Shown: positions 1-7,694 of the stretch, piece by piece
Numbering within the stretch: position 1 is the first letter of the stretch
Layout: every line of letters starts with the position of its first letter
Source of the DNA: Dehalobacter sp. DCM
GTDB lineage: Bacteria; Bacillota; Desulfitobacteriia; Desulfitobacteriales; Syntrophobotulaceae
Direction: 5' to 3'
DNA: 64,000 bases
Assembly: GCF_024972775.1 (NCBI RefSeq)
Contig: NZ_CP092282.1
Span: 620,001-684,000 of the forward strand
Position numbers and translations under genes: made by a program
Notes under the pieces: model-generated
Databases searched by the model: none
What the model saw: only the letters and a program-made list of their open reading frames with translations
What the model was told of the DNA's origin: nothing

Positions 1-2
1 AT

Positions 3-1091
3 GCTACAGAACAACGCGTTTTAGAAGAGCAAATGGAAACAGATCGAAAAACACTCAAAATGATCGTTCTTGCCGTTGCGAATAAAAATGACCTCATTGA
101 AGTCATTCAAGAATTTTTATTATTCACTCAGGAAACGATCCACCAGTTACATGATACGCCCTGCTCATTCGATTCGGTGATGGTGGATATAAAAAGAACA
201 GTCCATACATTTAAAGGATTATTCGGGCAGTTTGAAATATTTCGACTTGTTCGGTGTCTCCACGATGTCGAAGAGGAGTTAAAGATTTATGAAAAGCGGG
301 AGATGCCTGACTGTTCCGGGTTGGGTGTACTCCTACACGGATTTGACCTTGAAGGTATTCTTAAAGATGAATTGAATATTCTTCAGACTGTACTTGGCAT
401 CGATTTCATGGGAAGTGAAAAAACTATTGAAATCCCTGAATCCAAATTGATTGAGCTTGAGGATCAAATAAGCGCGCATTTTTCGCCGGCCGAGGCAACC
501 GTTCTGATTAATATGATCAAAGGACTACGGAATCGTATGTTTAGTGAACTTTTAGGGCTATATCCTAACTACGTTAAAGGATTAGCACTAAAGCTGGATA
601 AGCCTATATACCCTCTTGAAATCATGGGCGGAGACTTTCCTGTGGATACGGCAAAATACAGAGCATTTACCAAGACTCTTGTTCACGTCTTCGCCAATTG
701 TATTGATCATGGCATAGAAAGCAGGGAAGAACGCATCGTTAACGGGAAGGATGGCATGGGTAGGATCCTTTGCGAGATCAGCCGTGTTGGTGACAGCAGT
801 ATTGTGATAAAAATCGCGGATGATGGTAACGGTATAGATTATGAAAGGATCAGACAAAAAGCAGGTGAGCTCGGAGATAGTGGCGACGAAGTTGACACTG
901 TAGTAGAGAAAGACGTTTATAAACTCATCTTTTTCGATGGTGTTTCAAGTAAAGAAGAAGCTTCAGATATTTCCGGACGGGGTATCGGTATGGCTGTAGT
1001 AAAACAGGAACTTGAGAAAATTGGCGGCCGTCTGGAAATTGCCTCAAGACCAGGCAAAGGAACTACATTGACATTTATCTTGCCAATCTAA
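3..1091 (+). CDS. CheA-like histidine kinase, 3' part (5' end outside window)
   Basis: The frame is open from the left edge, so the N-terminus is missing; the first internal ATG is at 33. Numbered from that ATG, a histidine phosphotransfer helix is visible around residue 58 (motif TVHTFKGLFGQF, H58 the likely phosphoacceptor). It is followed by a CheA-type HATPase: N-box FANCIDHGIESREE near 219, G1 box DDGNGI near 262, and G2 box GRGIGM near 315. The protein ends directly after the ATPase fold, so the CheW-binding regulatory domain of true CheA is absent. It probably autophosphorylates and passes phosphate to the receiver encoded 30 bp downstream. The upstream sensory part cannot be seen; the role is inferred from domain order only. 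Confidence 0.8.
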   Translation, partial: ATEQRVLEEQMETDRKTLKMIVLAVANKNDLIEVIQEFLLFTQETIHQLHDTPCSFDSVMVDIKRTVHTFKGLFGQFEIFRLVRCLHDVEEELKIYEKREMPDCSGLGVLLHGFDLEGILKDELNILQTVLGIDFMGSEKTIEIPESKLIELEDQISAHFSPAEATVLINMIKGLRNRMFSELLGLYPNYVKGLALKLDKPIYPLEIMGGDFPVDTAKYRAFTKTLVHVFANCIDHGIESREERIVNGKDGMGRILCEISRVGDSSIVIKIADDGNGIDYERIRQKAGELGDSGDEVDTVVEKDVYKLIFFDGVSSKEEASDISGRGIGMAVVKQELEKIGGRLEIASRPGKGTTLTFILPI

Positions 1092-1121
1092 CAACTGAGG
1101 CAATCTATTGGAGGAAAAAAT

Positions 1122-1487
1122 ATGGCGAAAATTTTAATTGTAGACGACTCCGCGATTTTGAGAAGAAAGCTAGCCGCTATCATCCGCAATTGTGGGCATG
1201 AAGTCATCGGCGAAGCCAGTAATGGTCTTCAAGCCATGGTAGAATATGAAAATTCCCGCCCAGATCTCGTGACGATGGATATCAATATGCCCCTGACTGA
1301 CGGGATAGAGGCACTGAGTATGATTCTTCGCAGACACCCTGAGGCTAAGATCATTATGATTAGCGACGTTAACCAAAAAAGTATGGTCTTTGAAGCCATT
1401 AAACTAGGAGCAAAGAATTATATCATTAAACCTTTTGAAGAAGAGAAAATCATTACCATTGTCAACAATGTCTTACGGAATAAGTAA
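1122..1487 (+). CDS. CheY-like single-domain response regulator
   Basis: A 121-residue stand-alone receiver. The acidic pocket is D8/D9, the phosphoacceptor is D53 (motif VTMDINMP), the switch Ser is S81 (IIMISD) and the conserved Lys is K103 (IIKPF). There is no output domain, so it acts by protein contact, as CheY does. The start is fixed by a GGAGG at 1110-1114. It lies 30 bp after the CheA-like kinase gene and is probably co-transcribed as a two-gene phosphorelay. The downstream target (flagellar motor or other) cannot be told from this window. Confidence 0.9.
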   Translation: MAKILIVDDSAILRRKLAAIIRNCGHEVIGEASNGLQAMVEYENSRPDLVTMDINMPLTDGIEALSMILRRHPEAKIIMISDVNQKSMVFEAIKLGAKNYIIKPFEEEKIITIVNNVLRNK

Positions 1488-1595
1488 CAACAATAAATCA
1501 ACAACAATAAATAAGAAATTGACGGAAAGAAATACCGAAAAAATATCGACTTATGACGGCTCAAGGATTATGCACTATATAAAAAAACTTGAAAT

Positions 1596-1630
1596 AAAGC
1601 AGAGCACCATGATGAATGATGCTCTGCTTT
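1596..1630. terminator. Bidirectional intrinsic terminator
   Basis: A perfect 11-bp stem (AAAGCAGAGCA, 1596-1606, with its complement at 1620-1630) encloses a 13-nt loop. It lies between the plus-strand receiver gene and the minus-strand operon ending at 1648, so it can serve both convergent units. Confidence 0.75.
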
Positions 1631-1647
1631 GTATCGGTGTGTCTAAT

Positions 1648-1860
1648 TTAGTTTTGACAGTTTACACTAGCCCGATTTTCAAAAGAGAGATAGCGCCATT
1701 GGTTAATGGCATACGTATGCCCCAGACCTTGGAGCTGAGCACGGGAAATCCCTAATTCCTGGCAAATGTCGGCAACAGTACGGCCGAGTTCGCCTGTCTG
1801 CTGCTCAAGCCAGGCTTTTTGTTCATCACCGGAAAGTTTTTTAAACTCATCAACAATCAT
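1648..1860 (-). CDS. Small putative helix-turn-helix protein, last gene of molybdoenzyme operon
   Basis: A 70-residue protein I cannot assign to a named family. The ATG at 1860 is preferred because an AAAGGGGTG ribosome site sits 5 nt upstream; the in-frame GTG at 1869 overlaps that site. Residues about 28-47 (VADICQELGISRAQLQGLG) read like a helix-turn-helix with the A..LG.S spacing, and the first 20 residues are charged and helical. It is co-directional with, and 36 bp downstream of, the ferredoxin gene at 1897-2235, so it is likely part of the same sigma-54-driven transcript. It could be a local regulator or an assembly factor; neither is shown by sequence. Confidence 0.6.
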   Translation of the reverse strand: MIVDEFKKLSGDEQKAWLEQQTGELGRTVADICQELGISRAQLQGLGHTYAINQWRYLSFENRASVNCQN

Positions 1861-1896
1861 TATCCACACCCCTTTCTTGATGTTATTGTTACATGA

Positions 1897-2235
1897 TTAA
1901 GGTACGAAGAGAACTGTTCTGGAACCCAGTTCTTTCATCTTGAGGGCAAGGTCTTCCACTTTGCCGTATTCCATGACATGGGCGCAGCAATGCAAGACAC
2001 AGGTCGGCGTTTTGCCTGCCTGAACCCTGTCTTCACAAAGATCGCAAAGCTTAGTTGGTACGGGCAGCCATTTGTATTCCCAGGTGTCCTCATCAATCTG
2101 CCAGGGCTTGTCGTCGATGAGTTTAATCCCATACTTCCCGTCGGGAAGATTTAGCCTTAATTTACAGGCGACTTCACAGCTGTGGCACCCGGTACAGTAT
2201 TTATAGTCGATCAACAATCCATAGTCGGACATCAT
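1897..2235 (-). CDS. 2x[4Fe-4S] small subunit of molybdopterin oxidoreductase (pair 1)
   Basis: A 112-residue electron-transfer subunit. One cluster motif is YCTGCHSCEVAC near residue 13-24. The second set of cysteines is LCDLC followed by CVLHCC, giving at least eight ligands for two [4Fe-4S] clusters. This is a minimal member of the HycB/AthS-type small subunits, which usually carry three or four clusters. No signal peptide is seen, so it is cytoplasmic. It follows the 746-residue large subunit with the hairpin at 2259-2311 in between, and a clear AAGGAGG precedes the double ATG start. It probably delivers electrons to that large subunit, which lacks its own N-terminal Fe-S site. Confidence 0.88.
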   Translation of the reverse strand: MMSDYGLLIDYKYCTGCHSCEVACKLRLNLPDGKYGIKLIDDKPWQIDEDTWEYKWLPVPTKLCDLCEDRVQAGKTPTCVLHCCAHVMEYGKVEDLALKMKELGSRTVLFVP

Positions 2236-2258
2236 TCAAACCTCCTTAAATCGGGTAC

Positions 2259-2311
2259 GAATACGATGTAGCCTCTAAACTTATCCATAATTTAGCGGTT
2301 ACATGGTATTA
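2259..2311. repeat. Mini inverted repeat (core-less member of the TIR family) between two operon genes
   Basis: The arms at 2260-2279 and 2291-2310 are 20 bp long with 17 matches, around an 11-nt loop. The arm sequence (minus strand TAATACCATGTAACCGCTAA) resembles the terminal repeats of the larger elements at 9875, 23648 and 42538. On the minus strand its first bases, TAA, are the stop codon of the 746-residue large-subunit gene. In RNA it would form a hairpin between the large- and small-subunit genes. Confidence 0.6.
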
Positions 2312-4549
2312 TGCCTTATAGATCTTGCACATCAGACATTTATATGGCGCACCGAAGCCCAGGATACCAACCGTCTTATACGGTGTCAGGTTATTGACAT
2401 TCACCTCATAAACACCGAACAGTTCGGGCGCACTGGCATCACGTTCCGGATACCACCAGCCATGCTGAGCGGCTAAAGAGCCTTCTTTTTGACCGGGTTG
2501 CACGGAAGCTTTCATCTTGCATTTGCCGTAGGAGTTTTCCAGCCAGACCCAATCTCCGTCAATAATGCCGTATTTCTTGGCGTCTTTGGGATTGATCTCC
2601 ACCAGCGGATCAGGCTCAACTTCCCGCCATTTCGGAACCTGGCGTCCTTCAGAATGAAAATAGGACCAGGTTCTTTGTCCAGTACTTAAAACGAGCGGGT
2701 ATTCTGCTGCATATTCAGGAGTGGATACCGGGCTGGTCGGGGGTTCCTTGTAGTAAGGCATCGGGTCGTCGCCCCAGGCTTCAATCATTGTAGAATAAAG
2801 CTCGATTTTGCCGGTGGGTGTCATGAAGCCAGGAATTCCGTCCGCGCGCAGTTTGCCTTTGGCATATTTCTGGTATTCATAGTCGACATGCCACCAGCCA
2901 TGCTCCCAAAGGTCTTCCATGGTGATGCCAAGTGTTTTTAGTTTCTGGTCATTGATGTATTCGACATCTGTGTCATATTGCCAAAGTTCCGGACGGAGCT
3001 TTTTGCCGAGGGTACGCAGGATTTCCACATCACTCTTGGCTTCACCGACGGTGATGGCTTTCTTGATGCCGCCGATCCAAAGCCCAACTGCGCCGTAATG
3101 CGTAGCGACATACATATCTCTTTCCGCATAGGTGGCTACCGGTAGGAAGAGGTCGCAGGTTGCCGAGATTGTCGGGGTCATAAATAAATCGGTAGCAACG
3201 TTGAATTCCAGTGTATTTAAAGCGTTTTCCCAGCGTTTGGGTACATTGCACGGATTGGCAATAGCGTTGGCTGAGGTGAAGAAGCCCATTTTTAGTTTGA
3301 ACGGCGTACCGGATTCCAATTGGTCAAGAACACTGTCCGGATCGGTAAACTGGAGTGTCCGGACAAGGGCTGGGAATTCATCGACGCCGATTTGCTCGTT
3401 AATTTTATCCTGAGGATTTAAGTCGCTGTAGCCGGAACCTAAGCCCCCGATATCGATAGCGCCCATGACATTGCCGCCAGGGACGTCGATGCAGCCGCAA
3501 ATCGCCATGATCGCGATCAGGCATTCACCCAGCTGAACGCCATTCGGATTTTGGTCAATAGCGAGGCCCCATTGGACTGCACCCGGTTTGCTCTTAGCAA
3601 AGAAACGGGCAGCACCAATGATCTTTTCTTCCGGTATGCCGCATATCTCTGCTGCCTTGGCCGGAGGCATATCCTGAATACGTTTAGCAAACTCTTCAAA
3701 CCCGAAAGTCCAGTTTTCCACGAAGTCATGATCATAGAGTTCTTCATTGATAATGACATTGAGCATTGCCATCGCCAGTGCCGTATCCGTGCCCGGACGC
3801 GGCTGTAGCCAGAACTCCGAATTTGCAGCTTCAAATGTAAGTCTCGGATCTACCGTAATGAACTTTGTTCCTCTTTTCATCATATCGACGAGGGAATGGC
3901 CCCAAAAACCGTCCGGATTGGATTTGAGCGGTTCTTTTCCCCAGAGCAGAACGCATTCCGGAACCTGGTAACGCGGATCATCATAGCTGTCGGGAAACTG
4001 GGCTGCATAATCCACTTCCGGATACGGAGCGCCAAGCACGTAGGAGGTTACGGCCATACGCGGTCCATAGCAGGACCAGCCGCTTTGCATATAGCAGATA
4101 TTCGGACTGTTGAAAACGCGGCAGGAAATCGTCGGTCCCCAGTTACCGGCCTCGCGGCCAGTCCCGACGAAGGTGATGATGGTATTGCTGTTAAATTGTT
4201 CGGTATACTCGTTGACTTTATTCACGATCATGTCATAGGCTTCATCCCAGGAAATTCGTTCCCAGGCGGTGTTATCACCGCGTTTTTTCGGATCGCGTTT
4301 CATCGGGTAGGTGATCCGGTCGGGGTTATAGACGTATTCGGGCAAAGCCAGCATCCGGATGGGCAGTGCTCCTTTTAAGATGGAATGTTCCGGGTCGCCT
4401 TCCACTTTCTCTAGGATACCGTCCTTGACGTAGAGCTTCATGCCGGCACCAGTCGGATGGTCGCCGGGTGCTGACCAGGAATTGGTCCGGGTTACGGTAT
4501 AACCATCCTCTTCCCACTGAACAGGGGTACTCACTTTTCCAAAAGGCAT
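2309..4549 (-). CDS. Molybdopterin oxidoreductase large subunit without N-terminal Fe-S ligands
   Basis: A 746-residue DMSO-reductase-superfamily catalytic subunit. The Mo/W-bis-MGD fold is shown by ERISWDEAYD near residue 97, a GWSCYGPR segment whose Cys is a likely metal ligand, LLWGKEPLKSN, and DPRLTFEA...RPGTDTALA. The paralogues at 4983 and 38445 have SAPGCH..CG and GxLCMRC; here these are SAPGDHPTGAG and GALPIRM, so all four cysteines of the FS0 cluster are gone. Loss of FS0 is known in pyrogallol transhydroxylase AthL of this superfamily. There is no Tat signal, so it is cytoplasmic. An AAAGGAG lies 9 nt before the ATG. It is the third gene of the operon starting at 7334. The substrate is unknown; hydroxyl transfer or dehydroxylation of a phenolic is only a guess. 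Confidence 0.88.
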   Translation of the reverse strand: MPFGKVSTPVQWEEDGYTVTRTNSWSAPGDHPTGAGMKLYVKDGILEKVEGDPEHSILKGALPIRMLALPEYVYNPDRITYPMKRDPKKRGDNTAWERISWDEAYDMIVNKVNEYTEQFNSNTIITFVGTGREAGNWGPTISCRVFNSPNICYMQSGWSCYGPRMAVTSYVLGAPYPEVDYAAQFPDSYDDPRYQVPECVLLWGKEPLKSNPDGFWGHSLVDMMKRGTKFITVDPRLTFEAANSEFWLQPRPGTDTALAMAMLNVIINEELYDHDFVENWTFGFEEFAKRIQDMPPAKAAEICGIPEEKIIGAARFFAKSKPGAVQWGLAIDQNPNGVQLGECLIAIMAICGCIDVPGGNVMGAIDIGGLGSGYSDLNPQDKINEQIGVDEFPALVRTLQFTDPDSVLDQLESGTPFKLKMGFFTSANAIANPCNVPKRWENALNTLEFNVATDLFMTPTISATCDLFLPVATYAERDMYVATHYGAVGLWIGGIKKAITVGEAKSDVEILRTLGKKLRPELWQYDTDVEYINDQKLKTLGITMEDLWEHGWWHVDYEYQKYAKGKLRADGIPGFMTPTGKIELYSTMIEAWGDDPMPYYKEPPTSPVSTPEYAAEYPLVLSTGQRTWSYFHSEGRQVPKWREVEPDPLVEINPKDAKKYGIIDGDWVWLENSYGKCKMKASVQPGQKEGSLAAQHGWWYPERDASAPELFGVYEVNVNNLTPYKTVGILGFGAPYKCLMCKIYKA

Positions 4550-4642
4550 TTGTTTTCGCTCCTTTCAATCTATCTATACCGTCTATCTGTACCGTCAAAA
4601 CAAATTTCATTTACCGCGCTGCGTGGTATTCGGATTCTGACA

Positions 4643-5005
4643 TCAGCAGCATTTGGGTGCAAAGAGTACGGACTTCGGGGTCACCTTCAGCTGCTCAGCC
4701 AGGTCGTCGATCGTGCCGTACTGCATGACTTTAGCTTGGCAATGGTGGACACAGGTCGGAAGTTTGCCTTCAGCGACACGCGGCGCGCAAAGAGTGCACA
4801 AGTCGGTCAGCATCGGCATATAAAAGAATTCCCATTTTTTACCTGAATTCTGGACAGGACCGTATTGGGCTACCTTGATCCCGAACTGATCCTGAGCCAG
4901 ACCGAATTCTTTTTTGCAGGCCATTTCACAGCTATGGCAGCCCGTGCAAAAATCGTAATTGATCAAAAGCCCGTACTTTTGATTATCCAAGCCGTTTGCG
5001 CTCAT
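4643..5005 (-). CDS. 2x[4Fe-4S] small subunit of molybdopterin oxidoreductase (pair 2)
   Basis: A 120-residue protein with CTGCHSCEMAC and LCTLC...CVHHC, enough cysteines for two [4Fe-4S] clusters; it ends in an extra CC pair. It is the partner of the 783-residue large subunit: its ATG overlaps the end of that gene by 23 nt, and a GGGAGG sits just upstream, which implies translational coupling. It is closely similar to the small subunits at 1897 and 38086, sharing the YGLLINYDFCTGCHSCE-type start. It is cytoplasmic and probably links the catalytic site to a soluble electron carrier, since no membrane anchor gene is present. Confidence 0.9.
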   Translation of the reverse strand: MSANGLDNQKYGLLINYDFCTGCHSCEMACKKEFGLAQDQFGIKVAQYGPVQNSGKKWEFFYMPMLTDLCTLCAPRVAEGKLPTCVHHCQAKVMQYGTIDDLAEQLKVTPKSVLFAPKCC

Positions 5006-7334
5006 ATTTGAATCCTCCCTTATCGAGTACTTGGGCAGTCGGTGTAATCACGCTGTTTTCTTCTGTGCATTTGTAAATTTTGCAGAGCAGGCATTTATAG
5101 GCAGCACCGTAGCCGCTCTTACCGATGTCGCATTGTGTGGTCAGGTTATTGATGTTGGAATCGAAAACATTGAAAAGTCTTTCCGGATCGCTTTCCGGGA
5201 ACCACCAACCATGTTCTGCGGCAACTACTCTCTTGTCCAGTCCGTTATTGTATTTGATCCGCTGACGGCAGCGCGAACGCTGGTTTTCGATCCAGACCCA
5301 ATCTCCTTCTTCAAGTCCAAGATCCTTGCAGGTTTCGGAATGGACTTCGACCAACGGATCGGGATGGAAGGCCCGGATGGTCGGAAGGTTGCGGTGCTCG
5401 GAATGGAAGTATTCGTAGGAACGGGCGCCGGTTGTCAGGACCAGCGGATACTCTTTGTACAGTTCTGGCGTGGAATAGGGGCTCTCATGCGGTTCTTCGT
5501 AGAATGGTACTGGGGAAAGGCCGTTCGCTTCCAGCCAGTCCACCTTCAGTTCTATTTTACCGGTCGGTGTATTAAAGCCGGGCTGGCCGTCCCATCTAAG
5601 TAAGCCTTTCTCATGCTTGTAATAATGCCACTCCGGCCAGACAATGACTTTTTCTTTCAGATAATCAAAGTCAAAATCGGCATCAGAATGATTGGCCAGC
5701 AGGTCATTCACCCAATCAGCAACTTCGGTGCCGGGAGCCGCAGAGGGATTGAGACGGTTCACCAAGTCGAGCAGGATCTGCTCATCGCCATGCGCCTCAT
5801 AGTAATCGGTAATTTTGCTAATAGCGCGCAGCGGCCACCACCATGCCCGAATGGAGTCACGTTCCGACCCCATCGCCGCAGGCAGCAAGAGATCGGCACA
5901 AGCCATAGCAGTCGGGGTCATTACCACATCAACAACAACATTGAAAGGTACTTTGCAGATAGCGTCATAAACACGTGGTGCTTCCGCTGCCATATTGGCT
6001 ATCGGGTTACATCCTTGCATCCACTGCATCATGATTGGGTATTGCTCACAGTCATTGCTCGCACCGTCTGTTTCAATGGATTCCAGGACAACGTCGGTAT
6101 GGGCCATCGCCGAGATGCCCGTTCCGCGCATCGGATATTTGTGCATGCCCAGGCGTTTTTCTTTTTGTTCATCGGTGATATTGTCTTCAAAACCTTCCTG
6201 GCTAAACAGGGAAATATTATAGGCACTCCGCGTGACTAAGGAACCGCCGGGGTTGTCGATCTGACCGGTTACAGCGGCGATACATATCAATGCCTGCCCT
6301 GCGGGGGTTGCACTGGGTTGCTGGTCGATAGCGACGCCCCAATGCATGGCCATTGGCTTAGCAGTCGCCATAAAGCGAGCAGCGTCAATAATATCCTGCT
6401 CCGGGATCCAGCAGATTTCAGAAGCGCGGGCCGGGGACATATCCTCGACCGCTTTGGCAATATCCTCAAAACCATAGGTCCATTTTTCAATAAAGTCATA
6501 GTCACAGAGCTTTTCCTTGATCATGACGTTTAAGATGGCCATAGCCAGCGCGGCATCCGTTCCGGGACGCAGTCTCAGCCAATGCTTGGCTTTCGCTGAA
6601 AGCCAGTTGATCCTGGGGTCGACCATCACCAGTTCCGATCCGCGCTTCATGGCTTCGACGATCCAGTGGCCAAGATAACCGTCACCGTTACTCATAATCG
6701 GGTTGCAGCCCCAAATCGTGATACACTGCGGGACAACCCATTCGTTGGACTCATAACGGTCAGGGAGCATCTGTGACATATCGGAAGTCAGATATTCACC
6801 GGACATCAGCGCCAGGATCGAGGAGCGCGGCGAATAGCAGGAATCTCCGCTTAAGAAGGCGCCGGTTTGGTTCGGGCTTTGCAGCCCGGCAAAGCATCCC
6901 CAAGGAACTTGCCACCATACATTTCGGCCTGTCCCTATTTCAGCAATGATGCTTTCATTGCCATAATTCTTTTGGATGTAACGGACTTTTTCTTCAATGA
7001 TATCGTAGGCTTCATCCCAGGTTATTCTTTCCCATTTGTTTTTGCCTCGGTCTTCATAAGCCCTTTTCATCGGGTATTTGAGGCGGTTCTCATCATACAT
7101 CGATTCCAGGATATCTAAACAGCGCATGCAGAGTGTTCCGCAGTTCCAGCCGTTTTGAGGGTCACCTTCAATTTTTTCAACTTTTCCGTCTTTTACATAA
7201 AACAATACACCACAACCGTTATGGCAGCCGGGGGCTGACCACTGCGTGGTGCGGAAAACCTGAAAATCGCCTTCTTGCCATGTGTGGTTGTCTTTGTAGA
7301 TCTCAAGGTTATACGCATTTCCTTTAACGACCAT
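4983..7334 (-). CDS. Molybdopterin oxidoreductase large subunit (FS0-containing, pair 2)
   Basis: A 783-residue DMSO-reductase-family catalytic subunit. The N-terminal [4Fe-4S] ligands are visible as SAPGCHNGCG and, after a spacer, GTLCMRC. Next come ERITWDEAYD, GDSCYSPR (probable metal-ligand Cys), IWGCNPIMSN, DPRINWLSA and RPGTDAALAMA. The C-terminal MGD-binding barrel is marked by SYEYFHSEHRN. There is no twin-arginine signal, so the enzyme is cytoplasmic. It is the first gene after the sigma-54 promoter at 7466-7481, with an AGGAGG before its ATG. The nearest characterised relatives by architecture are two-subunit cytoplasmic enzymes such as pyrogallol transhydroxylase; the actual reaction cannot be read from sequence. 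Confidence 0.9.
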   Translation of the reverse strand: MVVKGNAYNLEIYKDNHTWQEGDFQVFRTTQWSAPGCHNGCGVLFYVKDGKVEKIEGDPQNGWNCGTLCMRCLDILESMYDENRLKYPMKRAYEDRGKNKWERITWDEAYDIIEEKVRYIQKNYGNESIIAEIGTGRNVWWQVPWGCFAGLQSPNQTGAFLSGDSCYSPRSSILALMSGEYLTSDMSQMLPDRYESNEWVVPQCITIWGCNPIMSNGDGYLGHWIVEAMKRGSELVMVDPRINWLSAKAKHWLRLRPGTDAALAMAILNVMIKEKLCDYDFIEKWTYGFEDIAKAVEDMSPARASEICWIPEQDIIDAARFMATAKPMAMHWGVAIDQQPSATPAGQALICIAAVTGQIDNPGGSLVTRSAYNISLFSQEGFEDNITDEQKEKRLGMHKYPMRGTGISAMAHTDVVLESIETDGASNDCEQYPIMMQWMQGCNPIANMAAEAPRVYDAICKVPFNVVVDVVMTPTAMACADLLLPAAMGSERDSIRAWWWPLRAISKITDYYEAHGDEQILLDLVNRLNPSAAPGTEVADWVNDLLANHSDADFDFDYLKEKVIVWPEWHYYKHEKGLLRWDGQPGFNTPTGKIELKVDWLEANGLSPVPFYEEPHESPYSTPELYKEYPLVLTTGARSYEYFHSEHRNLPTIRAFHPDPLVEVHSETCKDLGLEEGDWVWIENQRSRCRQRIKYNNGLDKRVVAAEHGWWFPESDPERLFNVFDSNINNLTTQCDIGKSGYGAAYKCLLCKIYKCTEENSVITPTAQVLDKGGFKYERKRLG

Positions 7335-7465
7335 TTTTTTACCTCCTCGTAAACTTACTTATCGAATGAGCACATCACGAAAACAGGTTAGGTATTCCTT
7401 TACTTCAAACGCATGACCTCCTATTCAAGTTGCCAAAAAGCACTTTGGTAAATATCATGTATGTG

Positions 7466-7481
7466 TGCATAATCCATGCCA
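7466..7481 (-). promoter_or_regulatory. Sigma-54 (-24/-12) promoter of the double molybdoenzyme operon
   Basis: On the minus strand the site reads TGGCATGGATTATGCA. This fits the -24 GG / -12 GC consensus with exact 10-bp spacing between the dinucleotides. It is about 130 bp upstream of the large-subunit ATG at 7334 and just downstream of the terminator of the sigma-54 activator gene, which is the natural regulator. Confidence 0.85.
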
Positions 7482-7495
7482 TATGCCTGTAAAAG

Positions 7496-7520
7496 AAAAA
7501 AAGCCTAAATAGGCTTTTTT
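7496..7520 (-). terminator. Intrinsic terminator after the sigma-54 activator gene
   Basis: The stem is AAGCCT (7501-7506) with AGGCTT (7511-7516) and a 4-nt loop, with A and T runs on both sides. On the minus strand it follows the activator gene ending at 7695 and precedes the sigma-54 promoter, which separates the regulator transcript from the operon it probably controls. Confidence 0.7.
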
Positions 7521-7694
7521 AAAATTCCTTGAGCAGATAATTTTGTATCAGTGAACTAAAACGAACCGTCCTATTTCTGTTCACCGTAATTTATGAAGAA
7601 AGCAAAATATTTATTTTTTTTGGCGCTACCAACAAGAAGAAGTATCATCAATACAGTGGACGCAGATAGATTCTCTAGCTGTAGTTCAGATAGA

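Noticed and set aside
1435-1755. 106-residue plus-strand frame after the receiver gene
   Set aside because: It overlaps the receiver gene, runs through the terminator at 1596 and into the antisense of the small HTH gene, and has no ribosome site.
7400-7422. Mini open frame MRLK with AGGAGG on the minus strand upstream of the molybdoenzyme operon
   Set aside because: The AGGAGG is only about 2 nt from the ATG, too close for normal initiation, and a four-codon leader has no clear role.
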